From contig CATJNB010000123.1 of NCBI GenBank assembly GCA_949741605.1, forward strand, positions 1 through 47,935: a stretch of DNA of 47,935 nt, written 5' to 3'. Below are positions 19,319-28,232 of this stretch, piece by piece. Under the pieces are notes generated by a model. It did no database searches, was not told where the DNA came from, and was given only the letters and a program-made list of their open reading frames with translations. The stretch is from an uncultured Eubacteriales bacterium. Lineage in GTDB: Bacteria > Bacillota > Clostridia > Oscillospirales > Acutalibacteraceae. Numbering within the stretch: the stretch's first letter is position 1; each line of letters starts with the position of its first letter. Made by a program: the position numbers and the translations under genes.

Positions 19319-19846
19319 TCAGCGGTTTTTCACCTGTACCTGTAATCCCTGCATCACGTCTAAGGCTTTTTCATGCAGGGTGTTGTCCGGCCCTGCTACG
19401 CATCGGGCATCGATGATCACTGGGGTTTCGGGCAGTGCAGTTTTGACGATCACCACATTGGAAAGCACGCAGAGATAGGAAACTACCCCCGCAAGCTCCA
19501 CCGACGCATACTGCCTGTTTCGCAGGTAATCAAAGAGTCCCGCCGCCCCAAAACACGGCTTTTCCAGACAAACGTCCCCAGGGGCACAAAGGCTGGCAGC
19601 CGCCCCCGCCAATTGCCATCCCCAGCTGTCCCGGATGGTATGCATGATGGGCAGGTTTTTGCCTTCCTGCGTGTCGGGATAGGTTGCATCGTGCGTGTCA
19701 AGCGTAAACAGGATTTCATCCCCGCGCGTACGGTATTCGCGGATTTTCTGTGCAAGAGCCGGTTCCAGCTGCTGCGCCTGTGGGAAACCAAGGCTCCCGG
19801 TTACAAAATCATTCTGGTAGTCGACCACAATCAACAGGTTTTTCAT
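19319..19846 (-). CDS. Nicotinamidase / isochorismatase-family cysteine hydrolase
   Basis: LLIVVDYQNDFVTGSLGF; TLDTHDATYPDTQEG; EKPCFGA; GVVSYLCVLSN catalytic Cys. Confidence 0.85.
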   Translation of the reverse strand: MKNLLIVVDYQNDFVTGSLGFPQAQQLEPALAQKIREYRTRGDEILFTLDTHDATYPDTQEGKNLPIMHTIRDSWGWQLAGAAASLCAPGDVCLEKPCFGAAGLFDYLRNRQYASVELAGVVSYLCVLSNVVIVKTALPETPVIIDARCVAGPDNTLHEKALDVMQGLQVQVKNR

Positions 19847-19849
19847 GGC

Positions 19850-20590
19850 TTATTCCTGTCCCCGCAGGCTCTCAAAACATTCCTGCGCTTTTTGCTTGCA
19901 GCGTCCGCAGACTGTTGCCGCCCCGGTTGCCTCTTGCAGCTGCTGGAAGGTTTCTGCGCCCTCCCGGATTGCGTTTGCGATGTCCCCGGCTGTGAGCTTG
20001 CGGCAATGGCAGATTTTGGTATCCGGATCTATGGCTGGTTTTTGCGCCTGCGATTGTTCCAGCATGGCTGCTTTTAAAACCCCCAGTTGTGTTTTGGCGT
20101 CCGTGATTTCGTTTTTGAGTACCATCTCGACCGCCCGGTCCAAGGGGATTTTTTCCACCTGCAAAAATTCGTCGTCATCGGGGTTTGCCTGTTCCATACG
20201 GTCCACCTTGCAGGCATATAAATATAAAATTTCATCGCAGAACCCCGGGCTGGGATACATTTTCCCTAAATCCTGATATTCGGTTCCAATGGCGCCGGTT
20301 TCCTCCTGAAGCTCGCGCTGTACCGCCTCAAACGGGTCCTCTCCGGGTTCCAGCTTGCCTGCGGGAAGCTCCAGCAGCACTTCGCCGTACGGGTAGCGGA
20401 ACTGCCGCACAAAGAGTAATTCCTTGTCTTTTGTGAGCGCCGCTACGGTTACGCCGCCGGGATGCTCCACCACTTCCCGCAATACGACTTTCTCATTGGG
20501 GAGCAGCGCTTCGTCCACGCGGACTTTCACGATGCGCCCTTCAAATTTGAGGCTCTGCGATACCGTTTTTTCCCATAGGTTTTCTTGCAT
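19850..20590 (-). CDS. NUDIX hydrolase (ADP-ribose pyrophosphatase-like) fused to C-terminal BFD-like [2Fe-2S] domain
   Basis: Complete Nudix box GKLEPGEDPFEAVQRELQEETG; C-term ICHCRKLTAGDIANAIREGAETFQQLQEATGAATVCGRC = CxC-x31-CxxC; ATG at 20590. Confidence 0.9.
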   Translation of the reverse strand: MQENLWEKTVSQSLKFEGRIVKVRVDEALLPNEKVVLREVVEHPGGVTVAALTKDKELLFVRQFRYPYGEVLLELPAGKLEPGEDPFEAVQRELQEETGAIGTEYQDLGKMYPSPGFCDEILYLYACKVDRMEQANPDDDEFLQVEKIPLDRAVEMVLKNEITDAKTQLGVLKAAMLEQSQAQKPAIDPDTKICHCRKLTAGDIANAIREGAETFQQLQEATGAATVCGRCKQKAQECFESLRGQE

Positions 20591-20627
20591 GCTTACACGC
20601 CTTCTTTCTGTTATCATTGCTGTATTT

Positions 20628-20656
20628 ATTTTACCTGACAATCATATATATAGCAA
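20628..20656 (-). promoter_or_regulatory. Promoter of the NUDIX-BFD / nicotinamidase operon
   Basis: Minus strand TTGCTA - 17 nt - TAAAAT. Confidence 0.65.
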
Positions 20657-20674
20657 GCGAAAGGTGTGATTTTT

Positions 20675-21568
20675 ATGCTCGCATGGACGCACGAACCCAT
20701 GGATTACAGCCAAGTCGCCACACGTGTGGAAACATTAAACAACCGCTTCCCCGGCCTGCAAACAGGCTCTTTGGGCAGGAGCCTGCTGGGAAAGGAACTC
20801 TTTACCCTGTATTTCCCGGCCCATGCTGTCCCTGATCCCCATGCCCCCCTGCTCCTTTTGACCGCAGCCTTCCATGGGATGGAATGGATCACGTCTACCT
20901 TATTGTTAGCCTTTGCGGAAAACCTATGCGTGCGTTTGGAACAGGGTTCCATCACGCTGAAATGCCCGGTTTTGATGGTCCCCTGCGTCAATCCCGACGG
21001 CGTTGGCATCCAGATCCATGGCCCCAAGGCTGCTGGACGTTTTTCCCATCTGATCTACCATGCCTGTGGTGGCGATACCCGCCGCTGGCAGGCCAATGCC
21101 CGCGGGGTGGATCTCAACCACAATTTCGACGCCCATTGGAAAACCCTGCGCCGGATGGAACAGAAGGCAGGCATCCATGGCCCTGCGGCCACGCAGTTTG
21201 GCGGCTGTTTTCCGCACAGTGAGCCTGAAACCCGCCACCTCGTCCATTTCTGCCGCACCCATCCGGTGGGGATGGCCGCTGCTTTCCACAGTCAGGGGGA
21301 GGAAATCTACTACCAGTTTGGCGACTGCCTGCCCCCGCGTTCCATGGAGATTGCCAAACGCTTGGCCGATGCTTCCGGCTATACCCTCGCTGACCCCGAT
21401 GGGCTTGCTTCCTTTGGCGGGTTTAAAGATTGGTTCCTTCAGGAATTTCAGCGTCCCGCCTTTACGATTGAGGTGGGGAAAGGGAAAAACCCTTTGCCGG
21501 TTGACGATTTTCCAGGGATTTACCAGCGGATAGAACCGCTTTGTTATGCCCTGTTAGACGCCTGTTGA
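20675..21568 (+). CDS. M14-family zinc carboxypeptidase (gamma-D-glutamyl-L-diamino acid endopeptidase I-like)
   Basis: LLLTAAFHGMEW (HxxE), NPDGV, ARGVDLNHNFDAHW, FTIEVGKGKNPLP. Confidence 0.85.
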   Translation: MLAWTHEPMDYSQVATRVETLNNRFPGLQTGSLGRSLLGKELFTLYFPAHAVPDPHAPLLLLTAAFHGMEWITSTLLLAFAENLCVRLEQGSITLKCPVLMVPCVNPDGVGIQIHGPKAAGRFSHLIYHACGGDTRRWQANARGVDLNHNFDAHWKTLRRMEQKAGIHGPAATQFGGCFPHSEPETRHLVHFCRTHPVGMAAAFHSQGEEIYYQFGDCLPPRSMEIAKRLADASGYTLADPDGLASFGGFKDWFLQEFQRPAFTIEVGKGKNPLPVDDFPGIYQRIEPLCYALLDAC

Positions 21569-21573
21569 CAAGG

Positions 21574-21648
21574 CTGCGCCGCAGACAGGAAACCGTTTCG
21601 CCCTTTTTGCATCCGGGCGAACGGGCGGTTTCTTAGCCTGCGGCGCAG
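21574..21648. terminator. Long inverted repeat between convergent genes (bidirectional terminator or repeat element)
   Basis: CTGCGCCGCAG (21574-21584) / CTGCGGCGCAG (21638-21648), inner GAAACCG/CGGTTTC and TTCGCCC/GGGCGAA. Confidence 0.6.
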
Positions 21649-21659
21649 TTGGTTTGGAG

Positions 21660-22871
21660 TTATTTTTTCTTGCGGATTGTTTTGCGGACTGCAACATTAA
21701 ACCGTCTGGACATGCGGGCAAGGCGGAATTTGCGGGACCGTTTTTTGGCAATGGGGACAGGGGGCTGTGTGAGCAGGCGGTGCATGAGGTCTGCAATCTT
21801 GGAGCAGCAGGCGGAGGTATCAAACTGCTGGCACGCCTGCTTCATAGCGGCGAGCTTTTCGGGCTGGCCGAGTAAGGATTCGACCAGCTGCGACGGGGAA
21901 TCCCCTTTCCGCATACGCAGGGCCATACCGCGGTTGACCAGAAACGCCGCATTGTCCTCCTCCTGCCCGGGGATGGAATCGAATACCACCATCGGCAGGT
22001 TACAGGCAAGGGCCTCGGAGATGGTCAGGCCGCCGGGCTTGGTGATGAGCAGGTCTGACGCGTGCATGTAAGCCTCCACCTGGTTGGTAAAATAGACAAG
22101 CTCAAACTTTTTTTCGGTCTGCCCCTGCATCTTCTGGAACAGATCGAACAGCTTATGGTTTTTGCCGGTAATAATGATGAGCTGGAAATCCGCAGACGAA
22201 CGGTCGAGATCGTGGAAAATCTCCATGATGTTGGTGACACCAAAGCTCCCTGCCATAATCAGGATGACGGGAAGGGAAGGGTTCAGGGAAAACTGTTTGC
22301 GTAGCGCAAGGGGGTCACGGGGCTGGAAGAAGGTCTGGGAGATGGGGATGCCAAAGGGGAAGATGCGTTCTTCCGGGACATCCAGCTGCATCAGGGCTTG
22401 CTTACATTCCGGGCTTGGCACCACATAGGCGTCAATATAGCGGGCCAGATATGCGCGGTGGGGGGCATAATCGGTCATAATGGACACAATGGGCTGGAAG
22501 ATTTTCTCCTTGCCCTTGAGGTGCGATACCATTTGCCCGGCAAAAGGGTGGGTGGTCACAATCACATCCGGCAGGAACTCCCGGATACAGGGGAGCATAC
22601 TGCGGCTGCACATGGCCGTAATGGTGGGGACAACATCCATTTTTGGCTTTTGCGTATTGTTATAAAGCATCCCATACATTTTGGGGATTTTGGTGGCCAT
22701 AAATTCGTAGCTGCCGCAAACGGTTTTATCGACCATTTTATTGATTTCTTTCAGACAGTCCACCGTGCGTACCTTGGCATGGGGGAGATGTTCGGTAAAG
22801 TATTCCCGCATGGCTTGGGAGGTACGCTTATGGCCTCCGCCCGTGGAGGCGGTAAAAATCAGGATATTCAA
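21660..22871 (-). CDS. MGDG synthase / diacylglycerol glucosyltransferase-family (UgtP-like) glycosyltransferase
   Basis: MNILIFTASTGGGHKRTSQAM...; MVSHLKGKEKIFQPIVSIMTDYAPH; ITKPGGLTISEALACNLPMVVFDSIPGQEEDNA. Confidence 0.9.
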   Translation of the reverse strand: MNILIFTASTGGGHKRTSQAMREYFTEHLPHAKVRTVDCLKEINKMVDKTVCGSYEFMATKIPKMYGMLYNNTQKPKMDVVPTITAMCSRSMLPCIREFLPDVIVTTHPFAGQMVSHLKGKEKIFQPIVSIMTDYAPHRAYLARYIDAYVVPSPECKQALMQLDVPEERIFPFGIPISQTFFQPRDPLALRKQFSLNPSLPVILIMAGSFGVTNIMEIFHDLDRSSADFQLIIITGKNHKLFDLFQKMQGQTEKKFELVYFTNQVEAYMHASDLLITKPGGLTISEALACNLPMVVFDSIPGQEEDNAAFLVNRGMALRMRKGDSPSQLVESLLGQPEKLAAMKQACQQFDTSACCSKIADLMHRLLTQPPVPIAKKRSRKFRLARMSRRFNVAVRKTIRKKK

Positions 22872-23084
22872 TGGTTATGTCACTCCTTCTCTCCGCGGTG
22901 AGCCAATATGCTCCCGATTGATTCTTTCCTATTATACCATACAAAATTGGGAATTACTATTAGGAAAACCATAGAGGAAGGTAAAAATTAATAAATAACC
23001 AAGAAGAGTAAAAAAAAATACATGCAAAATGACAAAAATGCAGCCAGCAAAGAAACAGAAAAGGAAAAATGATAAAGATGTAAC

Positions 23085-23113
23085 TTTACATTTTTGCCAA
23101 AACACTATATGAT
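23085..23113 (+). promoter_or_regulatory. sigmaA-type promoter for the VanW-family gene
   Basis: TTTACA - 17 nt - TATGAT. Confidence 0.6.
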
Positions 23114-23168
23114 AAAAAGAAACGTCCTTTTCTGGGATGCATCAAAACGGAAAGAGAGGCGCGCTTTT

Positions 23169-24857
23169 ATGGCGAAACCTTACAAAAAAGATATAAGAAA
23201 AAGAGTAAGAAACACCGCAATCGGTACCATCGCAGTCATGCTCACAGCAACGTGCATGATTTTGCCCGGCTGTTCCAAAGGGGAGCAGCCCCCGGGCATG
23301 AGCGATACCAGCCCACAAGAGAAAACGCTCGTCAAAGGCATGACGATTGGCGGGGTCGATGTTGCGGGGATGAACCAGGAACAGGCAATCCAGGCAGTCA
23401 AAGCCTCGCAGGAAGCTTTGCCGGCGTACCGCCTTACCCTCAAATTAAAAGACAAATCGTGGGATCTCACAGAAAAAGACATGACGTTTGCGGCTACTGC
23501 TGAAACGGCGGTACAGCAAGCGTTTGACGACCTGTATGGGGAAAGCACGCAGGATTACCAGCAGCGCGTGGCCGACTTTGCCGCAAACCCCAAAGATTAT
23601 GAGGTCAAATACGAGATCGACTATACAAAGCTCAATGAAAAGCTCGATGCCTTAGCCGCAGAAGAAATGAATCAGGAGCCTGTGGACGCCACCGTGGCCT
23701 CGTTTGACAGCTCCAGCGGCACGTTCCAGTTTAAAGACGGCCAAAACGGCATTAAGGTAGACAGCGAAAAATTCCATACCGCTGTCAAGGATGCCCTTGC
23801 CGAATCCACGACCGCTACGGTAGAGGTTCCGTTTGAAGAAGTGGAGTTCAGCAAAACGGCCGCCCAAATCAAAAATAATATGCGTAAGCTCGGCACGTAC
23901 AGCACCGTATCCACCAACAATGCCAACGGCAACCATAATATGAAACTGGCCCTTTCTGCGGTCAATGGGACGGTGCTGCAGCCCGGCGACATTTTCTCCT
24001 TTAACAGCAAGACCGGCAACACCACCAACGGCAGCCAGGGCTACCGCAAAGCAGGCGCGATTGTCGGCGGAAAGCTGGTCGATGAATACGGCGGCGGGAT
24101 CTGTCAGGCTTCGACTACGATCTATGGCGCGGCCCTGCGTTCCAATATGAAGATCCTGACCCGCTATAACCATACATGGCCTTCCACCTATTGTCCCATT
24201 GGCCAGGACGCCGCCGTCAGCTACGGGAGCCTTGACTTCCGTTTCCAAAATACCAGCGAATATCCCATCTATATTGTTTCCGGCATGAGTGGGACGACCC
24301 TTACGGTTACCTTCTACGGCTATCAGGACCCAAGCTACGATGAGATTAAAGTGACTTCCCAGCAGACCGGGACCGTCGCCCAGCCTGCGGATATCTATCA
24401 GGAAGACAAGTCGCTGGCAAAAGATAAAATCGTCAAAGAGCGCAGCGGACGTGTGGGAAAACGCGCTTCCGCCCAGCGTATCTACTATAAAAACGGCAGT
24501 GTTGTCAAACGCGAAGCCCTCCCCTCCAGCTATTACCGGGAATTAGCCTCTGTGTACCGTTATGGTCCCGGCAGCGCGATCCCCGGCAGCTCCTCCTCTG
24601 CGGTCAGCTCCCAGGTTGTTTCTTCGGAAGTTGCGGCAAGCAGCCAGAGCTCCAGCCCAAGCTCGAGTTCTGCACCGCCTGCCAGCTCCCAACCGCCGGT
24701 AGTCAGCTCTCAGCCGCCTGTTTCCAGCACCCCCGCTCCGGTTTCCAGTACCCCGGACCCCGTTGTTTCCGTCCCGGAACCTGTGAGCAGCACCCCGGCG
24801 TCTGTTTCCCAGCCTGACCCCATGGAGAGTACTGGTGAGGGTTCCGCAGCAGGCTAA
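23169..24857 (+). CDS. VanW-family lipoprotein with Ser/Pro-rich C-terminal tail
   Basis: Lipobox LPGC; NHNMKLALSAVNGTVLQPGDIFSFNSKTGNTTNGSQGYRKAGAIVGGKLVDEYGGGICQASTTIY (VanW); C-term SSSP... low complexity; ATG at 23169 after agagagg. Confidence 0.9.
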   Translation: MAKPYKKDIRKRVRNTAIGTIAVMLTATCMILPGCSKGEQPPGMSDTSPQEKTLVKGMTIGGVDVAGMNQEQAIQAVKASQEALPAYRLTLKLKDKSWDLTEKDMTFAATAETAVQQAFDDLYGESTQDYQQRVADFAANPKDYEVKYEIDYTKLNEKLDALAAEEMNQEPVDATVASFDSSSGTFQFKDGQNGIKVDSEKFHTAVKDALAESTTATVEVPFEEVEFSKTAAQIKNNMRKLGTYSTVSTNNANGNHNMKLALSAVNGTVLQPGDIFSFNSKTGNTTNGSQGYRKAGAIVGGKLVDEYGGGICQASTTIYGAALRSNMKILTRYNHTWPSTYCPIGQDAAVSYGSLDFRFQNTSEYPIYIVSGMSGTTLTVTFYGYQDPSYDEIKVTSQQTGTVAQPADIYQEDKSLAKDKIVKERSGRVGKRASAQRIYYKNGSVVKREALPSSYYRELASVYRYGPGSAIPGSSSSAVSSQVVSSEVAASSQSSSPSSSSAPPASSQPPVVSSQPPVSSTPAPVSSTPDPVVSVPEPVSSTPASVSQPDPMESTGEGSAAG

Positions 24858-24917
24858 GGCAGAGGATACGATCCGTTTCTGCAAAGCGCGTTCTGCACAG
24901 CCGTGACCAACTTGTCA

Positions 24918-24946
24918 GAAAAGGGGGCAAACACGCTCCCTTTTTT
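24918..24946 (+). terminator. Intrinsic terminator after the VanW gene
   Basis: AAAGGGGGC-aaacac-GCTCCCTTTTTT. Confidence 0.75.
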
Positions 24947-24985
24947 CCTATCATCATATTCCTAATCATGAAAGGGGCCATTCCT

Positions 24986-25483
24986 ATGCCGCTCACCATC
25001 AATCCCGTATCCCGCGAAAACATCCCAACCTTATGCAAGTTAGCAAAAGACATCTGGAATGAATATTTTCCAGCGATCCTCCCCCAACCGCAAATCACCT
25101 ATATGGTAGAAAAATACCAGTCCGGGCCTGCTATCGAACGTCAGATTGCACACGGATACCAGTATTTTTTTCTCGAACGGGAAGCGGAATTGATTGGTTA
25201 CTGCGGGGTGCAGCCGCAGGGAGACAGGCTCTTTTTAAGCAAATTGTACCTGAAAAAAGAGTGGCGGGGAAAAGGCTACGCAGGGCAAGCCTTCCGGTAC
25301 TTGTACCGCATAGCCAAAGAACACAATCTGACTGCGGTCTGGCTGACGGTCAACCGCAATAATGAAATTGCCATCCACGCCTATGAAAAACAAGGCTTTG
25401 AAACCGTCAGCGAACAAAAGACGGATATTGGCCAAGGTTTTTATATGGATGATTATGTTATGGAAAAAGAAATCCCATCCTAA
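24986..25483 (+). CDS. GNAT-family N-acetyltransferase
   Basis: LFLSKLYLKKEWRGKGYAGQAFRYLYRIAKEHNLTAVWLTVNRNNEIAIHAYEKQGFE. Confidence 0.88.
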   Translation: MPLTINPVSRENIPTLCKLAKDIWNEYFPAILPQPQITYMVEKYQSGPAIERQIAHGYQYFFLEREAELIGYCGVQPQGDRLFLSKLYLKKEWRGKGYAGQAFRYLYRIAKEHNLTAVWLTVNRNNEIAIHAYEKQGFETVSEQKTDIGQGFYMDDYVMEKEIPS

Positions 25484-25531
25484 GGCGCAGGCATCCCCCA
25501 AAACTATTCTGGCTGGAGCAGGAGGTAAAAT

Positions 25532-26944
25532 ATGGTATTCAGCAGCCTGAATTTTATGTTTGTGTTTCTCCCGATTGTGCTGGGAGTCTATTTCCTGTCG
25601 CCCAGGATCATCAAGAACCTGATCCTGTTTCTGGCAAGCCTTGTTTTTTACGCATGGGGGGAGCCTGTTTATGTGCTCCTGATGATCTTTTCCACCCTTG
25701 TTGACTATACCCATGGCTATTTTGTCCAAAAGTACCGCGGGACCCGAAAAGCAAAAGTTTTCCTGATTTCGTCCGTGGTCATCAACCTCGGGGTGCTGGG
25801 CTTCTTTAAATACAGCGATTTTATCATCGGCAATATCAATGCCCTGACCGGCGCCTCCATCCCCCTTTTGGGACTTGCCCTGCCGATTGGCATTTCCTTT
25901 TACACCTTTCAAACCATGTCCTATACCATCGACGTGTACCGCGGCGACGCCAAAGCCCAGCGCAATATCATTTCCTTTGGCGCGTATGTTTCCCTGTTCC
26001 CGCAGCTGGTTGCGGGGCCGATTGTCCGCTACTCCACCATTGCCGAACAGCTCAACCACAGACGGGAAAATTCGGAGCTGTTTGCCGATGGGGTGCAGCG
26101 TTTTGTAACCGGCCTTGGCAAAAAGGTCCTGCTTGCCAACAGTATTGGCGCTGTCTGGACAGAGCTTTCCTCCCTGCCCAGCGGGGAGCTGAGCGTACTG
26201 GGGGCATGGATTGGCGCGATTGCCTATACCTTCCAAATCTATTTTGACTTTTCCGGTTATTCCGACATGGCCATTGGCCTTGGGAAAATGTTTGGCTTCC
26301 GGTTCCTCGAAAACTTCCAGTACCCCTATATTTCCAAAAGTGTCACCGAGTTTTGGCGCAGATGGCATATCTCCCTTGGCACATGGTTCCGCGAATACCT
26401 CTATATCCCTCTGGGCGGCAACCGCAAGGGCCTGCCGCGCCAGATTGTGAATATCGCGATTGTCTGGCTGTGTACGGGCATTTGGCATGGCGCGAGCTGG
26501 AACTTTATTGTATGGGGCGTGTATTACGGCATCCTGTTAATGCTCGAAAAAATCTTTTTGCTGCGGGTACTCCAGAAGCTCCCCTCGATTTTTGGGCGCA
26601 TTTATACCCTCTTTTTCGTCATTATCAGCTGGGTCATCTTTGCCTTTGATTCCCTCGGGCAGGGCTGGACATATCTTAAGGGGATGTTCGGTTTTGGAGG
26701 GCTTGCGCTCGTCAATGACCGCGCCTTGTATTTGCTGCTTACCAATGCCATCCTGCTTGCCATCCTGATCATCGGCTGTACGCCGCTGCCCGCCAAGGTG
26801 GGACGTACGTTAATGCGCGTCTGGAACGACCGGAAAGTGGCCCCGATGCTTGTGCAGAATGTCGTGCTGGCGGGGATTTTCCTCATTTCGGTGGCGTATT
26901 TGGTGGACAGTACCTATAATCCCTTTTTATATTTCCGGTTTTAG
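25532..26944 (+). CDS. MBOAT-family O-acyltransferase (AlgI/DltB-like)
   Basis: MVFSSLNFMFVFLPIVLGVYF; FPQLVAGPIVRY; FWRRWHISLGTWFREYLYIPLGGNR; WLCTGIWHGASWNFIVWGVYYG. Confidence 0.95.
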   Translation: MVFSSLNFMFVFLPIVLGVYFLSPRIIKNLILFLASLVFYAWGEPVYVLLMIFSTLVDYTHGYFVQKYRGTRKAKVFLISSVVINLGVLGFFKYSDFIIGNINALTGASIPLLGLALPIGISFYTFQTMSYTIDVYRGDAKAQRNIISFGAYVSLFPQLVAGPIVRYSTIAEQLNHRRENSELFADGVQRFVTGLGKKVLLANSIGAVWTELSSLPSGELSVLGAWIGAIAYTFQIYFDFSGYSDMAIGLGKMFGFRFLENFQYPYISKSVTEFWRRWHISLGTWFREYLYIPLGGNRKGLPRQIVNIAIVWLCTGIWHGASWNFIVWGVYYGILLMLEKIFLLRVLQKLPSIFGRIYTLFFVIISWVIFAFDSLGQGWTYLKGMFGFGGLALVNDRALYLLLTNAILLAILIIGCTPLPAKVGRTLMRVWNDRKVAPMLVQNVVLAGIFLISVAYLVDSTYNPFLYFRF

Positions 26945-26956
26945 GAGGCGCGGCTT

Positions 26957-28141
26957 ATGAAACATCAGATGAAACGCCGGCGTAAGCTGGAACCCCGTCA
27001 AATCCGCAACCGTGTGCTGACGATTGTTTTTGTGGTGCTGCTCATGGGCCTTGCCCTGTTAAACCTTTTGTGGCCAAAGCAGAGCTTTTCCCAAAATGAA
27101 AACCGCGTTTTAGAAACGTTCCCGGAATTTAGCTGGGAAACCCTCATCAGCGGAAAATTTACCGAAGGCTTTGATACGTATATTACGGACCATTTTGCGT
27201 TCCGTGACGTGTGGGTCGGAGCGAAAACCTTTGCAGAAATCGGGATTTTGAAAAAAGATTCCGGCGGGGTATACCTTGCCAAAGACGGCTATTTGATCGA
27301 ACGCTTCGACACGCTTGAGCGCGACAAGCAGACCGGCCAGACGCGTTATGAACAGAACCTCAATTATGTAAAAACCTTTGCGGAAAATATGAAGGCGCGT
27401 TTTAATATCGACGTGCGTACCATGCTCGTACCGACTGCCAGTTATGTACTCTCGGAAAAGCTGCCGGCCTTTGCCCCGGAACTCGACCAGAACGAGCTGA
27501 TCGAACAGGCCAAAACAACGGTCCCGAATTTTCTCGACCTGCGCGGTGTACTCCGGGCGCACAAGGAGGAGGACATCTATTACCGCACCGACCACCACTG
27601 GACCAATCTCGGTGTGTGCTATGCGTATGGGGCGTTTTGTCAGGCTGTGGGACTGCAGGCGCATCCCCCCAGCTGGTACCAGACCGAAACCCTGAGCGAG
27701 AAGTTTTACGGAACCACCTACTCCAAAGCCAGCCTCTATACCGCACAGCCTGATACTATTACGGCCTATCACGCCCCCCAGCAGCCGGAGGTCAGCGTGG
27801 ACTATAACCTTGGCCGCCGCGTCACCAATACCCTTTATGAACGCAGCCATCTGGAAACAAAAGATAAATATTCGGTGTTCCTCGATGGCAACCAGCCCAT
27901 TGTGAAAATCACCACCCAGAATAAAAACGGCCGCAAGCTCATGATCATCAAGGATTCTTATGCCAACAGCTTTGCGACGTTTGCTGTCAACGACTATGAG
28001 GAAGTGACCCTTGTTGACCTGCGCCATTATCGTGCCCAGTTGTCAAAGCTGGTCGAAGAAAGCGGGGTCAATGAAATTTTAGTGCTGTATAATGTCAGCG
28101 GGTTCGCAAGCGACGCAAACCTCTTTTTGATTACCCGTTAA
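26957..28141 (+). CDS. DHHW-family protein (AlgX/AlgJ-like, acyl-transfer partner of MBOAT)
   Basis: N-terminal TM; YYRTDHHWTNLG; MIIKDSYANSF; adjacent to MBOAT. Confidence 0.9.
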   Translation: MKHQMKRRRKLEPRQIRNRVLTIVFVVLLMGLALLNLLWPKQSFSQNENRVLETFPEFSWETLISGKFTEGFDTYITDHFAFRDVWVGAKTFAEIGILKKDSGGVYLAKDGYLIERFDTLERDKQTGQTRYEQNLNYVKTFAENMKARFNIDVRTMLVPTASYVLSEKLPAFAPELDQNELIEQAKTTVPNFLDLRGVLRAHKEEDIYYRTDHHWTNLGVCYAYGAFCQAVGLQAHPPSWYQTETLSEKFYGTTYSKASLYTAQPDTITAYHAPQQPEVSVDYNLGRRVTNTLYERSHLETKDKYSVFLDGNQPIVKITTQNKNGRKLMIIKDSYANSFATFAVNDYEEVTLVDLRHYRAQLSKLVEESGVNEILVLYNVSGFASDANLFLITR

Positions 28142-28152
28142 TCTTCCTGTTC

Positions 28153-28185
28153 CAAAGCCTTCGGATTTGATCCGGGGGCTTTTTC
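28153..28185 (+). terminator. Intrinsic terminator after the DHHW gene
   Basis: AAAGCC-ttc-GGAT-ttg-ATCC-ggg-GGCTTTTT. Confidence 0.75.
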
Positions 28186-28232
28186 ATATTGGACAAAATC
28201 AGAGCATAGGATCGTAAAAGGAGGTGGGGCAT

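Noticed and set aside
22970-23080. A-rich, T-poor stretch before the VanW gene as a possible RNA gene
   Set aside because: No stable fold or conserved motif visible; ordinary AT-rich promoter region explains it.
24590-24857. Repeat array in the VanW gene (SSTP/VSS units)
   Set aside because: Degenerate low-complexity coding sequence, not a CRISPR or true tandem DNA repeat.
25235-26488. 417-aa minus-strand ORF
   Set aside because: Antisense to the GNAT/MBOAT genes; no domain signature.
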